NCBI RefSeq assembly: GCF_038562415.1
Contig: NZ_JBCFBA010000009.1
Location: 1-64,000, forward strand
DNA: 64,000 nt
Source: Solidesulfovibrio sp.
GTDB lineage: Bacteria > Desulfobacterota > Desulfovibrionia > Desulfovibrionales > Desulfovibrionaceae
Reading direction: 5' to 3'
Shown here: one piece after another, positions 27,839 to 35,898 of the stretch
Numbering within the stretch: the first letter of the stretch is position 1
How the letters are laid out: every line of letters starts with the position of its first letter
Made by a program: the position numbers and the translations under genes
The notes under the pieces: model-generated
Told to the model about the DNA's origin: nothing
Databases searched by the model: none
Seen by the model: the letters and a program-made list of their open reading frames with translations, nothing else

Positions 27839-27930
27839 GGTGGTGCATATATAATAGTATATATTTACAAAAAACAGTTGGAGGTGGAACTGCTTTGCTA
27901 TAAAGAAAGACCAAAAAGTTGGGATGAAAG

Positions 27931-29295
27931 ATGGTGGCTGCCATTCATCATTATCCGTCCATTCATTCCAGCGGTTCCTCCCTCCTTTACGCCGTCCTGG
28001 CCCTGACCACGCTGGCCGCACTGGGCGCGGCAACAACCCTCCTCGTGCCCGCCACCAACGAAACCCTCCTCGCCGGCGCAGACGAACAACGCGCCAGATA
28101 CCTGGCCCTGTCCGGCCTCAACCTCTGGAGCCCCGGGACCACCGGAACCTACAGCATCGGCCAGGACGCCATCACGCTGGCCCAGTCCGGCCCGGACGCG
28201 GGTGGCGCCTACACCATCACCAGCACAGGCCTGCTGCGCGCCGGCACCAGCCGCGAAACAAGCCGAAGCATAACCGCCCGGCGCGGCGGCAACGAAACCA
28301 TCACCTTCGCCGACGACCTGGTCGATTTCCAAAACCCCGTCATCGGCAATACCGCCAACGACGCCAAGGCCATCGTCGTGTTCAGCGACAACCCGGAAAA
28401 CGCCGTCGATACCCTCACCCTGTCCGAATGGACCAGCCTGTGGTCGCAAAACATCTCCCGCTACGCCGGCGGCTGGATGCGCCTTGGCGGCGATACCAGC
28501 AAAACCGTGGGCGCGGTCTGGTACGGCGGCAGCAAAGGCACCTGCGCAAGCGGCGCCTGCAACTTCGCTTCGGGCCTGCGCGCCTATTTCCAATTCGTCT
28601 TTCAAAATTACGATGACCACACGCAATCGAAAAAATACGGCGACGGCTTCACCTTCGCCGTCATCAGCGCCGAAAACGACCCGAAATACGCCGTGGGCGG
28701 GCCGGCGACGGGCGTTCGCGGCGAATACCTGGGCTACGCCGGCCCCGGCCAGACCGGCAAAGGCATCGTGCCGCCGAAAATCGCCATGGAAATCGATACC
28801 TACCCCAATCGCAACGACGGCGATCCCACCGAAGCCAACTCGCGCCGCGACGCCTCCAACGCCAACCACGTGGCCGTGGTCTACTGGGGCGGCGCGGACA
28901 CGAGCTATGACGACAATGTCCACGGCGCCGGGACCGGACCCCAAAACCCCCTGAACGCCTCGGCCGGCTATGCCGAAAAAGCCAAGGGGAACACCGGCCC
29001 CAACTGGCTGGAAGACGGCGAGGAACACGCCCTGCGCGTGGAAATGCACCGGGAGGGCGCAGGCGCGGGAGCCACCTACACGATCATGGCCTGGGTCGAC
29101 CCGACCGCCACGGGCGGCGACGACGTGACCGCCGACTACACGGCCGAGGCGCCGCGCGTCAAAAGCGTCGTGACCCTGGGCGCGGCCGACAACGCCAAAC
29201 TCGACACCGTGCGCTTCGGCTTCACCGAGGCCACCGGCACCTCGGCCAGCCAGAACGTGGCCATACACGACTTCTCCATGCGCTTCCGGCAGTAA
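27931..29295 (+). CDS. PilX-like pilus adhesin with L-type lectin-like domain (MshQ position)
   Basis: The 454-residue product begins with a PilX-type helix (SGSSLLYAVLALTTLAALGAA) and the follow-on DEQRARYLALSGLN. Residues about 200-450 resemble the legume/L-type lectin sandwich: YGDGFTFAVIS (about 233), GEYLGYAG, KIAMEIDTYPNRNDGD (about 283), NHVAVVYWG (about 311) and a last strand VAIHDFSMRF. The acidic and Asn residues in those motifs are where this fold binds calcium and sugar. It is the last gene of the pilus cluster, the place of mshQ, and its GC content returns to the genome norm. A tip adhesin that recognises glycans is the natural inference. Confidence 0.78.
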   Translation: MVAAIHHYPSIHSSGSSLLYAVLALTTLAALGAATTLLVPATNETLLAGADEQRARYLALSGLNLWSPGTTGTYSIGQDAITLAQSGPDAGGAYTITSTGLLRAGTSRETSRSITARRGGNETITFADDLVDFQNPVIGNTANDAKAIVVFSDNPENAVDTLTLSEWTSLWSQNISRYAGGWMRLGGDTSKTVGAVWYGGSKGTCASGACNFASGLRAYFQFVFQNYDDHTQSKKYGDGFTFAVISAENDPKYAVGGPATGVRGEYLGYAGPGQTGKGIVPPKIAMEIDTYPNRNDGDPTEANSRRDASNANHVAVVYWGGADTSYDDNVHGAGTGPQNPLNASAGYAEKAKGNTGPNWLEDGEEHALRVEMHREGAGAGATYTIMAWVDPTATGGDDVTADYTAEAPRVKSVVTLGAADNAKLDTVRFGFTEATGTSASQNVAIHDFSMRFRQ

Positions 29296-29337
29296 AACGG
29301 CCATTGCAAATCCACGCCCGCCGAAGCACACTGGCCC

Positions 29338-29889
29338 ATGCGCAAAACCCTCCCCGCCGTCCTCGCGGCACTCCTCCTCGCCGCCGCGCCGGGGCGCGCC
29401 CAGACCATCTACCAGTACCGGGACGCCAAGGGGAACATTCACCTCAGCAACAAAAAGCTCGACGACAACTACCGGCCCTACGACTACATGCGCCTGCCCG
29501 CCGGCACCGACGAAAACAAGGTCCTGCCCTTTATCCGCTACTACTGCCGCCGCCACGGCGTGGACCCCAACCTGGTGCGGGCCATGGTCGAAGTCGAATC
29601 CGGCTTCGCCGAGCGGGCCGTCTCGCCCAAGGGCGCCAGCGGCCTCATGCAGATCATGCCCGGTACCGGCAAGGTCCTGGGCCTGGCCGACGCCTTCGAC
29701 GGCTCGGCCAACCTCGAAGCCGGCATCCGCTATATCCGCGCCCTGCTCGATACCTACGGCGACGTCCACCTGGCCCTGGCCGCCTACAACGCCGGCCCTG
29801 GCCGCGTCCAGAAAGGCGGCGCCATCCCCGACATCCCCGAAACCCGCGACTACGTCGCCAAGGTCATGACCCGGGCCGGCCTGCGCTGA
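29338..29889 (+). CDS. Lytic transglycosylase (SLT domain) with DUF4124-like N-terminus
   Basis: The 183-residue product has a signal peptide (about 1-22), a short YQYRDAKGNIHLSNKK segment of the DUF4124 type and an SLT catalytic domain: AMVEVESGF with the catalytic Glu, ASGLMQIMPGTG and ALAAYNAGPGRV. It cleaves peptidoglycan in the periplasm. It follows the pilus adhesin gene by 42 bp in the same direction and may open the wall for pilus or secretin passage, though it could equally serve general turnover. Confidence 0.92.
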   Translation: MRKTLPAVLAALLLAAAPGRAQTIYQYRDAKGNIHLSNKKLDDNYRPYDYMRLPAGTDENKVLPFIRYYCRRHGVDPNLVRAMVEVESGFAERAVSPKGASGLMQIMPGTGKVLGLADAFDGSANLEAGIRYIRALLDTYGDVHLALAAYNAGPGRVQKGGAIPDIPETRDYVAKVMTRAGLR

Positions 29890-30001
29890 CATCCCGGCTT
29901 GACCTGGCCGCCCGATTCGGTCAGCACCGTCCATGCGGGAGCGGATGGGGTCCGCGTTCCCGCGCAACGGCCGCGTCAGCGGCCCAAACAAGGAGGACGG
30001 C

Positions 30002-30343
30002 ATGGCCACGGACTGGAAAACGTTTCTCGGTGACGCGGTGAAAGATCTCGGGGCGCTGGCCCAGGGCAATCCCAAGATCATGGAAGCCATACAGACCCTC
30101 GACGCGGCCGGCGCCGCCCACGGCGCCCTGGATGCCAAGACCAGGGAACTCATCGCCCTGGCCGTGGCCGCCACCACCCGCTGCGATACCTGCATCTCCA
30201 TCCACGCCAAGGCCGCGGCCGAGGCCGGGGCCACGCGCGAGGAAGTGCTGGAAGCCCTGGGTGTGGCCGTGGGGCTCAATGCCGGCGCGGCCTTCGTCTA
30301 TTCGGCCCACATCCTCTCCGCCTACGACGCCCTGTCCAAATAG
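30002..30343 (+). CDS. Carboxymuconolactone decarboxylase / AhpD-like protein
   Basis: The 113-residue product has the CMD fold signature AAHGALDAKTRELIALAVAA followed by TRCDTCISIHAKAAAEAGAT, where the CxxC pair and His match the AhpD peroxidase-reductase active site. Such proteins are small thiol oxidoreductases, often linked to oxygen or peroxide tolerance. ATG 30002 follows a perfect AAGGAGG; an upstream extension lacks support. A stable hairpin just after the stop suggests a transcript end. Confidence 0.9.
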   Translation: MATDWKTFLGDAVKDLGALAQGNPKIMEAIQTLDAAGAAHGALDAKTRELIALAVAATTRCDTCISIHAKAAAEAGATREEVLEALGVAVGLNAGAAFVYSAHILSAYDALSK

Positions 30344-30349
30344 ACACCC

Positions 30350-30377
30350 GGCGGCGGGGCCGCAACGCCCCGCCGCC
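30350..30377 (+). terminator. Stable stem-loop after the AhpD-like gene
   Basis: GGCGGCGGGG (30350-30359) pairs perfectly with CCCCGCCGCC (30368-30377) across an 8-nt loop, 6 bp after the stop codon. No T-tract follows, so termination would be weak or factor-assisted. Confidence 0.5.
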
Positions 30378-30391
30378 ATGGACAAACTCCC

Positions 30392-30407
30392 CGGAACATG
30401 TTTTGCT
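30392..30407 (+). promoter_or_regulatory. Candidate sigma-54 promoter
   Basis: CGGAACATGTTTTGCT has GG and GC at the right spacing and a full TTGCT box, with a weaker upstream half (CGGAACA for TGGCACG). Transcription would start near 30418, about 40 bp before the lipoprotein ATG at 30457. It follows directly on the stem-loop that ends the previous gene. Confidence 0.45.
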
Positions 30408-30456
30408 CGCCCTTCGCCCGGCAACGTGCGCGGGCCGCAACTTCAGGGAGGGGAAC

Positions 30457-30933
30457 ATGGCGTTGCGCCTGTCGTCGGCACTGCTGGCGATGACACTTTT
30501 TCTCGGCGGCTGCGCCATGTTTGCCGGCCCCTCGCCCACCGCGCCCGCCGCGCCCAAAGCCATGCCGCTGACCGCCGAAAACGTGGCCCAGGTGCGCGAC
30601 GCCGTGGCCAAGGCCAAGGCCGCCCAGCCCAGGCCCGAAACCGCCGACGCCTACAAGGCCTACGCTCGGCGCGTCTACGTCGACTCCTGGACCGGCCAGT
30701 GGTCCCCGGCCGCCACCACCGATACCGCCCTGGCCCTGGCCAAGGCCGGCAGCGACCCGGCCCGGCAGTACCTGACCATCATGGTCTACGACATCCAGTT
30801 GCGCTCGGCCATGGAAGGCACGAGCCTGGCCGCCGAGGACTGGCGCGCCGTGTACGTCGGCTCCGGCATCATGACCGACGCCGCCTTCACCGGCTACATG
30901 GCCATGAACCGCGCCGGCAAAGTCATCCCCTAG
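30457..30933 (+). CDS. Small lipoprotein of unknown function
   Basis: The 158-residue product has a signal sequence ending in the lipobox LFLGGCA, a Pro/Ala-rich spacer, and a helical domain with VDSWTGQWSPAATTDTALALA and QYLTIMVYDIQLRSAMEGTS. I do not recognise the family. ATG 30457 with GGGAGGGGAA upstream puts the signal peptide at the N-terminus, so I prefer it to an upstream start. It probably sits in the outer membrane or periplasm. A candidate sigma-54 promoter lies 50 bp upstream. Confidence 0.8.
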   Translation: MALRLSSALLAMTLFLGGCAMFAGPSPTAPAAPKAMPLTAENVAQVRDAVAKAKAAQPRPETADAYKAYARRVYVDSWTGQWSPAATTDTALALAKAGSDPARQYLTIMVYDIQLRSAMEGTSLAAEDWRAVYVGSGIMTDAAFTGYMAMNRAGKVIP

Positions 30934-30953
30934 ACCGCCGGCAACCGATTCCC

Positions 30954-31916
30954 ATGCCCAAGACCTTGCCCCAGCTTGCCCGGGCCGCGCGCGCCGTGGC
31001 CGTGGATGCCGCCAGAATCTGCCTGGATCTGTTCAAGATCATGGTGCCGATCCTCATCGGCGTCAAAATACTCAAGGAACTCGGCTGGATCACCTATCTG
31101 GCCAAGCCGTTGGCGCCACTTATGGGCCTGGTCGGCCTGCCGCCGGAATGCGGCCTGACCTGGGCCACGGCCATGGCCAACAACCTCTACGCCGCCCTGG
31201 CCGTGCACGCCGCCCTGGTCCCGACCATGCCCCCCCTGACCGTGGCCCAGGCCACGGTCATCGCCACCATGATGCTCATCGCCCACAACATGTTCGTGGA
31301 AGGGGCCATCGCCGGCAAATGCGGCGTGGGGTTCTGGGGCCAGACGGTGCTGCGCCTGTGCGGCGCCTTTGCCTGCGGCTTTCTGCTCAATGCCGTCTTC
31401 TCGGGCCTGGGCCTTTTCACCGAGCCCGCGCCCATGCTGTTCACCCCGCCGCCGGCCGACGCCGGCCTGGGCGCCTGGGCGTTTGGCGAAGTGAAAAACC
31501 TGGCCATGATCTACCTGGTCATCGCCGGCCTGGTCGGGCTCATGCGCGCCCTGGACCACCTGGGTGTCACGAAGCTGTTCGAGACGGCGCTGCTGCCCTT
31601 CCTGCGGCTCATGGGCATCGGCAGCGCCGCGGCCACCATCACCGTCATCGGCCTGGTCATGGGCCTGGCCTACGGTTCGGGGCTGATCCTGCTCGACATC
31701 CAGCAGGGCAAGGTCGACCGGCGCGACGTCTTTTCGGCCATAAGCCTCATGAGCCTGTCCCACGCGCTCATCGAGGACACCCTGCTCATGTACCTGATCG
31801 GCGCCACCCTGTGGGGCACCTTCGTCGGCCGGCTCCTGTTCTCCCTGGCCGTGGTGGCGGTGCTGTCGCGCATCGTGGGCCGGGCGGCCGGGCGGCCGGT
31901 GGCGGTGGGCCAATGA
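30954..31916 (+). CDS. Nucleoside-recognition/gate-domain membrane protein
   Basis: The 320-residue product is polytopic, with about eight hydrophobic segments in two related halves. It carries gate-domain features shared with FeoB cores and spore-maturation SpmA/B proteins: LFKIMVPILIGVKILKELGW, LIAHNMFVEGAI and, in the second half, SLMSLSHALIEDTL. Such proteins move small solutes or ions; the substrate here cannot be read from the sequence. The stop overlaps the start of the lytic transglycosylase gene (ATGA), linking it to envelope functions. Confidence 0.83.
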   Translation: MPKTLPQLARAARAVAVDAARICLDLFKIMVPILIGVKILKELGWITYLAKPLAPLMGLVGLPPECGLTWATAMANNLYAALAVHAALVPTMPPLTVAQATVIATMMLIAHNMFVEGAIAGKCGVGFWGQTVLRLCGAFACGFLLNAVFSGLGLFTEPAPMLFTPPPADAGLGAWAFGEVKNLAMIYLVIAGLVGLMRALDHLGVTKLFETALLPFLRLMGIGSAAATITVIGLVMGLAYGSGLILLDIQQGKVDRRDVFSAISLMSLSHALIEDTLLMYLIGATLWGTFVGRLLFSLAVVAVLSRIVGRAAGRPVAVGQ

Positions 31917-33058
31917 AGGCCGCGCGCAAACCCCGACGGGCCCTGGCCTGGTGCGGCTACGCCCTGGCCCTGGCCCTGGCCGCCCTGGGCGTGGGCGGGG
32001 CCGTGGCCGCCTCCACCGTGGACCCGGCCTTCCAGCCGGTCCTGGCGCGCCTGGTGGCCGACGGGTTTTCCGAAACCAAGCTGCGCCGGCTTTTTTCCCG
32101 GGCCGAGATGGTGTTTACCCAGAAGGCCATGGCCGACAAGCTGACCGCCCTGTACATGCGCAAGTACGGCCTGCGCCTGGTGGCCGATGTCCAGGGGCGC
32201 CTGGCCGCCCTGGGCTGGTATCCCGGCCCGGTGGACGGCCGCCTCGACCGCATGACCCGATGGTCCATCCGGGCCTACCAGACGGCCGTGGGCCTGGCAC
32301 CCAATCCCACGGCCAGCGAGGCCCTCCTGGCCGAGCTGGACCGCCGCCCCGAACACGCCCCGGCCGGGCTGGCCTTTCCCGATTTTTCCGGCCAGGAAGT
32401 CCACGACGTGGTGCTGACCCCGGAACGCCTGGCCGAGGCCCGGGAATTCTACGTGAGGAACGCCAAGGCCCTGGCACGGGTGCGCGACCGCTACGGCGTG
32501 CCCGAGGAATACCTGGTGGCGCTTCTCGCCGTGGAAACGCGCGTGGGCCACTACCTCGGCGACGTGGTGGCCGTGGTCAACCTGGCCAGCCTGGTCGCCG
32601 GCGAGGATCCGTCGCGCCTGGCCTCGGCCTTCGCCTACGAGCGCCCCGACGCCAAGCGTCAGGCCTGGCTGGACGCCAAGGCCATGGAAAAGGGCGAATG
32701 GGCGTACGGCGAGCTCAAGGCGCTGCTGCGCTACGCCGAGGCCCAGGGCATCGATCCCCTGTCCATGCCCGGCTCCATCTACGGCGCCATCGGCATCTGC
32801 CAGTTCATGCCCTCCAATGCCCTCAAATACGCCATGGACGGCGACGGCGACGGCCGGGCCGACCTGTTTAACGTCGACGACGCGCTGATGAGCCTGGGCA
32901 ACATCCTGCGGGCCATGGGCTGGAAGCCGCCCATGACCGAGGAGGCCATGCGCAAGGTTTTTTACGGCTACAATCACAGCCAGGTGTACGTGAACACGAT
33001 CATGGGCGCGGCGGAGCGTTTGCGTGCCGACGTCGCCTCTGGTACCCTCAAACCATGA
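31913..33058 (+). CDS. Membrane-bound lytic murein transglycosylase, MltB family
   Basis: The 381-residue product has an N-terminal membrane anchor or signal (about 11-33), a peptidoglycan-binding segment (DVQGRLAALGWYPGPVDGRL), and an SLT_2 catalytic domain: LVALLAVETRVGHYLG with the catalytic Glu, and YGAIGICQFMPSNALKYAMD near the C-terminal half. An EF-hand-like loop DGDGDGRADLFN matches the calcium site known in MltB-type enzymes. It cleaves glycan strands to anhydromuropeptides. The order binding-domain first, catalytic domain last is the reverse of some family members. Confidence 0.92.
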   Translation: MKAARKPRRALAWCGYALALALAALGVGGAVAASTVDPAFQPVLARLVADGFSETKLRRLFSRAEMVFTQKAMADKLTALYMRKYGLRLVADVQGRLAALGWYPGPVDGRLDRMTRWSIRAYQTAVGLAPNPTASEALLAELDRRPEHAPAGLAFPDFSGQEVHDVVLTPERLAEAREFYVRNAKALARVRDRYGVPEEYLVALLAVETRVGHYLGDVVAVVNLASLVAGEDPSRLASAFAYERPDAKRQAWLDAKAMEKGEWAYGELKALLRYAEAQGIDPLSMPGSIYGAIGICQFMPSNALKYAMDGDGDGRADLFNVDDALMSLGNILRAMGWKPPMTEEAMRKVFYGYNHSQVYVNTIMGAAERLRADVASGTLKP

Positions 33059-33107
33059 ACGGTCGCCCGGCCCGACACGCCGGCGGGCGCCGCTTCGGAG
33101 GCTGCCC

Positions 33108-33932
33108 ATGCGCGTCGTGAGGCTCCACATTGCCGCCATCGCGGTCGTCTGCCTGTCCCTGCTCCCGTCGGTTCCGGCATCCGCCACCACCATCCTCGTC
33201 TATCACAGCTTCGACGTACGCACGTCCATGTCCATTTCCATGGCGGCGTTTGCCGCCCAGCTCGACTACCTGGAACAGACCGGCCACAAGGTCATTTCCA
33301 TCGACGAACTGGTCAATTGCGTGGAAAGCGGCCGCAATCCGCCGGAAAAATCCGTGGTCATCGCCATCGACGACGGCTGGGCCACGGTCATGCGGGCCTT
33401 CCCGGAACTCAAGCGCCGCGACCTGCCCTTCACGCTGTTTCTGCCCATGGCCTACGTGGGCAATCCCTACTGCGCGGCGACCCTGTCCCAGGCCGACATC
33501 GACACCCTCAAGACCTATCCCAAGGTCACCTTCGGCAACCATTCCTTCGGCCATTCCCCGCGCCTGGCCCGTGACGAGGCCTACGCCCGCGAGGACATCC
33601 GCAAGAGCGTGGAACGCTTCCGCCAGGTCGTGGGCCACGACACCAAGTTCTTCGCCTATCCTTACGGCGCGCGCAGCGAAGCCTATACCCGCATGCTGGG
33701 CGAGGCCGGGTTCACCTACCTTTTCGTCACCGGCGACGAGCCGGTCTCGGCCAGGACGCGCCTGACGGCCATGCCGCGCGTGGCCGCCAACCGCATGTCC
33801 ATTGCCTTGCTGGCCTCGGTGCTGCGCGGCCACGAGGCGCTCATGGCCAAGGCCAGACAGGTGCCCGAGGCTTCGGGGACCCTCGTGAGCGCCACCCCCC
33901 CGGCCGGCACCATTCCACACAACGTGGAGTAG
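33108..33932 (+). CDS. Secreted polysaccharide deacetylase (NodB/CE4 family)
   Basis: The 274-residue product has a signal peptide (about 1-26, cleavage near ASA), then ILVYHSFD, AAQLDYLEQTGHKVISIDEL, the metal motif AIDDGW (usually TFDDG), GNHSFGHSP as the HxxxH zinc site and FFAYPYGARSE. CE4 enzymes remove acetyl groups from peptidoglycan or exopolysaccharide. ATG 33108 with GGAGG upstream places the signal peptide correctly; a longer form from 33024 would bury it. It follows two cell-wall lytic enzymes and may act on the same substrate, or on a biofilm glycan. Confidence 0.9.
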   Translation: MRVVRLHIAAIAVVCLSLLPSVPASATTILVYHSFDVRTSMSISMAAFAAQLDYLEQTGHKVISIDELVNCVESGRNPPEKSVVIAIDDGWATVMRAFPELKRRDLPFTLFLPMAYVGNPYCAATLSQADIDTLKTYPKVTFGNHSFGHSPRLARDEAYAREDIRKSVERFRQVVGHDTKFFAYPYGARSEAYTRMLGEAGFTYLFVTGDEPVSARTRLTAMPRVAANRMSIALLASVLRGHEALMAKARQVPEASGTLVSATPPAGTIPHNVE

Positions 33933-34071
33933 GTTTCGCTCCGGGCGTGTAACCATCCGTCATCCCGTCCGTAACCTTTCGAGGCCGCGCCCGTCGCCCG
34001 GCCTCGTTTTCCATCCCCCGTGGACCGATTCGACGACACTCCCCACCTTTTTCGCGCTTTCTCCCCAGGAT

Positions 34072-34124
34072 GGGGTGGTCCAGGAGGGGCCCTCGGCCCC
34101 TCCTGGCCGCCGGAGGCATTCCCC
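34072..34124. repeat. Dispersed intergenic hairpin repeat (copy b)
   Basis: CCAGGAGGGGCC and GGCCCCTCCTGG form a perfect 12-bp stem around CTC, followed by the shared tail GCCGCCGGAGGC. It is nearly identical, in opposite orientation, to 40093-40147. It lies between convergent genes, where it could end both transcripts. Confidence 0.8.
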
Positions 34125-34149
34125 TTGCCTCGCTCCCGCCTCTTCCCAC

Positions 34150-35283
34150 CTATCCTTGGGCCACCCGCGCCGCCAGGCTGGCGTAGTCGCGGGCGCCGGG
34201 GGAGCGGGGGGCGTATTCGAAGATGGTCTGGCCCGCGGCCGGGGCCTCGGAGAGCTTGGCGTTGTAGCGGATGGGCGGACAGAGGGTGTCGGGATAGAGG
34301 GTGGCCAGCTCCTCATGCAGCGCCGCCGGGCCGCGCACGCGTTTGTCCAGGAATGTCGGCACGATGTAGGAAAGCCGCAGTTGCGGCCGGTAGCGCGACA
34401 CGGCCGCGAAGCTTTGCAAAAATTCCGAGAAGCCCTGGAGCGACATGGCTTCCAAGGCCACGGGCACAAGCAGCTCGCCCACGTAGAAAAGCACGTTGAC
34501 CGACAAGGCGTCCCAGCCCGGGGCGCAGTCCACGACAACCAGGTCGAAGCGGGCGTCGAGGGGGGCAAGGGCCTCGGCCAGGGTGCGCTCGCCGCCGAAA
34601 TCCTTGCGTGTGATCAGCCGCTTGAGCCCGGCCAGGGCCTTGCCGCCGGCCAGCAGCCACAGGCTGTCCCGGGCCGGGAAGAGCGCCTCGTCCGGGCCGG
34701 CCGTGCCCTCGACCAGCTCGGCCAGGCCGCAGGAAGGCGCCACACCCAGGGCATAGGCGGCCTGGCCCTGGGTGTCGGCGTCGATTACGAGCGTGCGCTT
34801 GCCGGCTTGGGCCAGGGCGGCGGCCAGATTGACGGCCGTGGTGGTCTTGCCCACGCCGCCCTTGCTGAGCATGACGCCGATGCGCCGGGTGGCATGCCCT
34901 TGCGATGCGGCCAGGGGCGGGGTTGCCGGGGCGGCGGCGATCTGGCGGCGGATGGCGGACAGGGCGGCCTGTGCGGCGCGTTCCGCGGCGGCGTCGGGTT
35001 CGGGCGGGACGGGCGGTTCGAGTTCCTCCCCGGGCTCGGGGCGCAGGGCCGTTTCGGCCGTGGCCGCTAGGGCCGGGGCCGGCCTGGCCACGACCACCGG
35101 CCGGTCGAAGACGCCGTGGGGCCGCTCGATGCGCATGACGCCGGGCATGGCCTCGGCGGTCACGGTCACCGGCTGGCGCCTGGCCGCGAATCGGCGGTGG
35201 CAGCTCGCGCAGGTCAGTCCCGAAGCCGGGGCGGGGTCCGGGATGTCGTGCCGGGCGCGGCAGAAGGGGCAGATGGCGATCAT
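34150..35283 (-). CDS. ParA/MinD-type ATPase with N-terminal zinc ribbon
   Basis: The 377-residue product starts with a two-pair cysteine ribbon (CPFCRARH ... CASCHRRF, residues 5-33) and a long acidic/Pro-rich linker. From about 135 it is a ParA-type deviant Walker ATPase: LSKGGVGKTTTAVNLAAALA, TLVIDADTQGQAAYALG, DLVVVDCAPGWDALSVNVL and a late FLDKRVRGPAALHEEL. ParA proteins position DNA or large complexes, such as pili or chemoreceptors, on the nucleoid or at the pole. It is not a chromosome-origin ParAB locus by context. The ATG overlaps the stop of the small partner gene, and a sigma-54 promoter precedes that gene. Confidence 0.9.
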   Translation of the reverse strand: MIAICPFCRARHDIPDPAPASGLTCASCHRRFAARRQPVTVTAEAMPGVMRIERPHGVFDRPVVVARPAPALAATAETALRPEPGEELEPPVPPEPDAAAERAAQAALSAIRRQIAAAPATPPLAASQGHATRRIGVMLSKGGVGKTTTAVNLAAALAQAGKRTLVIDADTQGQAAYALGVAPSCGLAELVEGTAGPDEALFPARDSLWLLAGGKALAGLKRLITRKDFGGERTLAEALAPLDARFDLVVVDCAPGWDALSVNVLFYVGELLVPVALEAMSLQGFSEFLQSFAAVSRYRPQLRLSYIVPTFLDKRVRGPAALHEELATLYPDTLCPPIRYNAKLSEAPAAGQTIFEYAPRSPGARDYASLAARVAQG

Positions 35284-35753
35284 GACGGGTCCTCCGCGCC
35301 TGGAGGCGTCGGGGCCAGGCCGCCTTGGCCGGATCGGGCCAGGCAACGGGCCAGGGGGCTGGCCGGGCCGCCGGCCTCCAGGCCGTCCAGGGCCAGGGTC
35401 AGGGCCGCCTCGACGATGGCGGATTTGGTGACGCGGCTCGCGGCCGAGGCGGACAGGGCCGCCTTGGCCTGGTCCAGGCGCAGGGCCGTGGCCGGGGCGA
35501 CATAGTGGGTGGCCTTGCGTTTGGCCGTTGTCCGTTTGGCCGGGGCGGGCGGCACGGCGGCCGGCGGCTGCGGCCTGGCCGGCCGGGCTTCCCGGCGCGG
35601 GGGCGACGGCGGTGCGTCGGCCAGGCGGCGCACCAGGCGGGCCAGGGCCCGCTGGTGGGGAAAGGCCTCGGTGTCGTTTGGGGCCTTTGGCGGCGGGGCG
35701 CACAGCAGGGCTTCCAGGATGTCCACGGTGGCGGCCTTGGCGTCGGTACCCAT
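35280..35753 (-). CDS. Small ParA-partner protein, possible ribbon-helix-helix
   Basis: The 157-residue product has an acidic N-terminal helix, a basic Pro/Arg-rich middle (PPAPAKRTTAKRKATHYVAP) and a C-terminal part with the alternation of a ribbon-helix-helix unit (ALRLDQAKAALSASAAS then TKSAIVEAALTLALDGL). I do not recognise a named family. Translation is coupled to the ParA-like ATPase (ATGA). Position and predicted DNA binding fit a ParB-like centromere or adaptor role. ATG 35753 has GAGGAG upstream. Confidence 0.72.
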   Translation of the reverse strand: MGTDAKAATVDILEALLCAPPPKAPNDTEAFPHQRALARLVRRLADAPPSPPRREARPARPQPPAAVPPAPAKRTTAKRKATHYVAPATALRLDQAKAALSASAASRVTKSAIVEAALTLALDGLEAGGPASPLARCLARSGQGGLAPTPPGAEDPS

Positions 35754-35804
35754 GGGAGGCTCCTCGGGTTGGGCCGCTGGGGCGGCCCGGCTCCCTTGAC
35801 GCTT

Positions 35805-35820
35805 AGCAAAAACTTTGCCA
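35805..35820 (-). promoter_or_regulatory. Sigma-54 promoter for the ParA pair
   Basis: Read on the minus strand, TGGCAAAGTTTTTGCT fits TGGCACG-N4-TTGCT with correct spacing. Transcription would start near 35794, about 40 bp before the small partner gene. It lies in the divergent gap between that gene and the MATE transporter. Confidence 0.68.
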
Positions 35821-35898
35821 CAACCCCCGGCCTCCCGGACGGCCGTATGGTTCGGCCGCCCCGACCGGGCCGCTCGCCGCGGCCCACGAGGTTGCGCC

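Noticed and set aside
27850-27855. TATAAT before the lectin-like pilus gene
   Set aside because: No -35 element lies at the proper distance and the stretch is AT-rich throughout, so the match is expected by chance.
27880-27897. A GG-N10-GC pattern before the lectin-like gene
   Set aside because: Only the GG and TGCT parts match; the rest of the -24 box does not, and the sequence is also Shine-Dalgarno-like.
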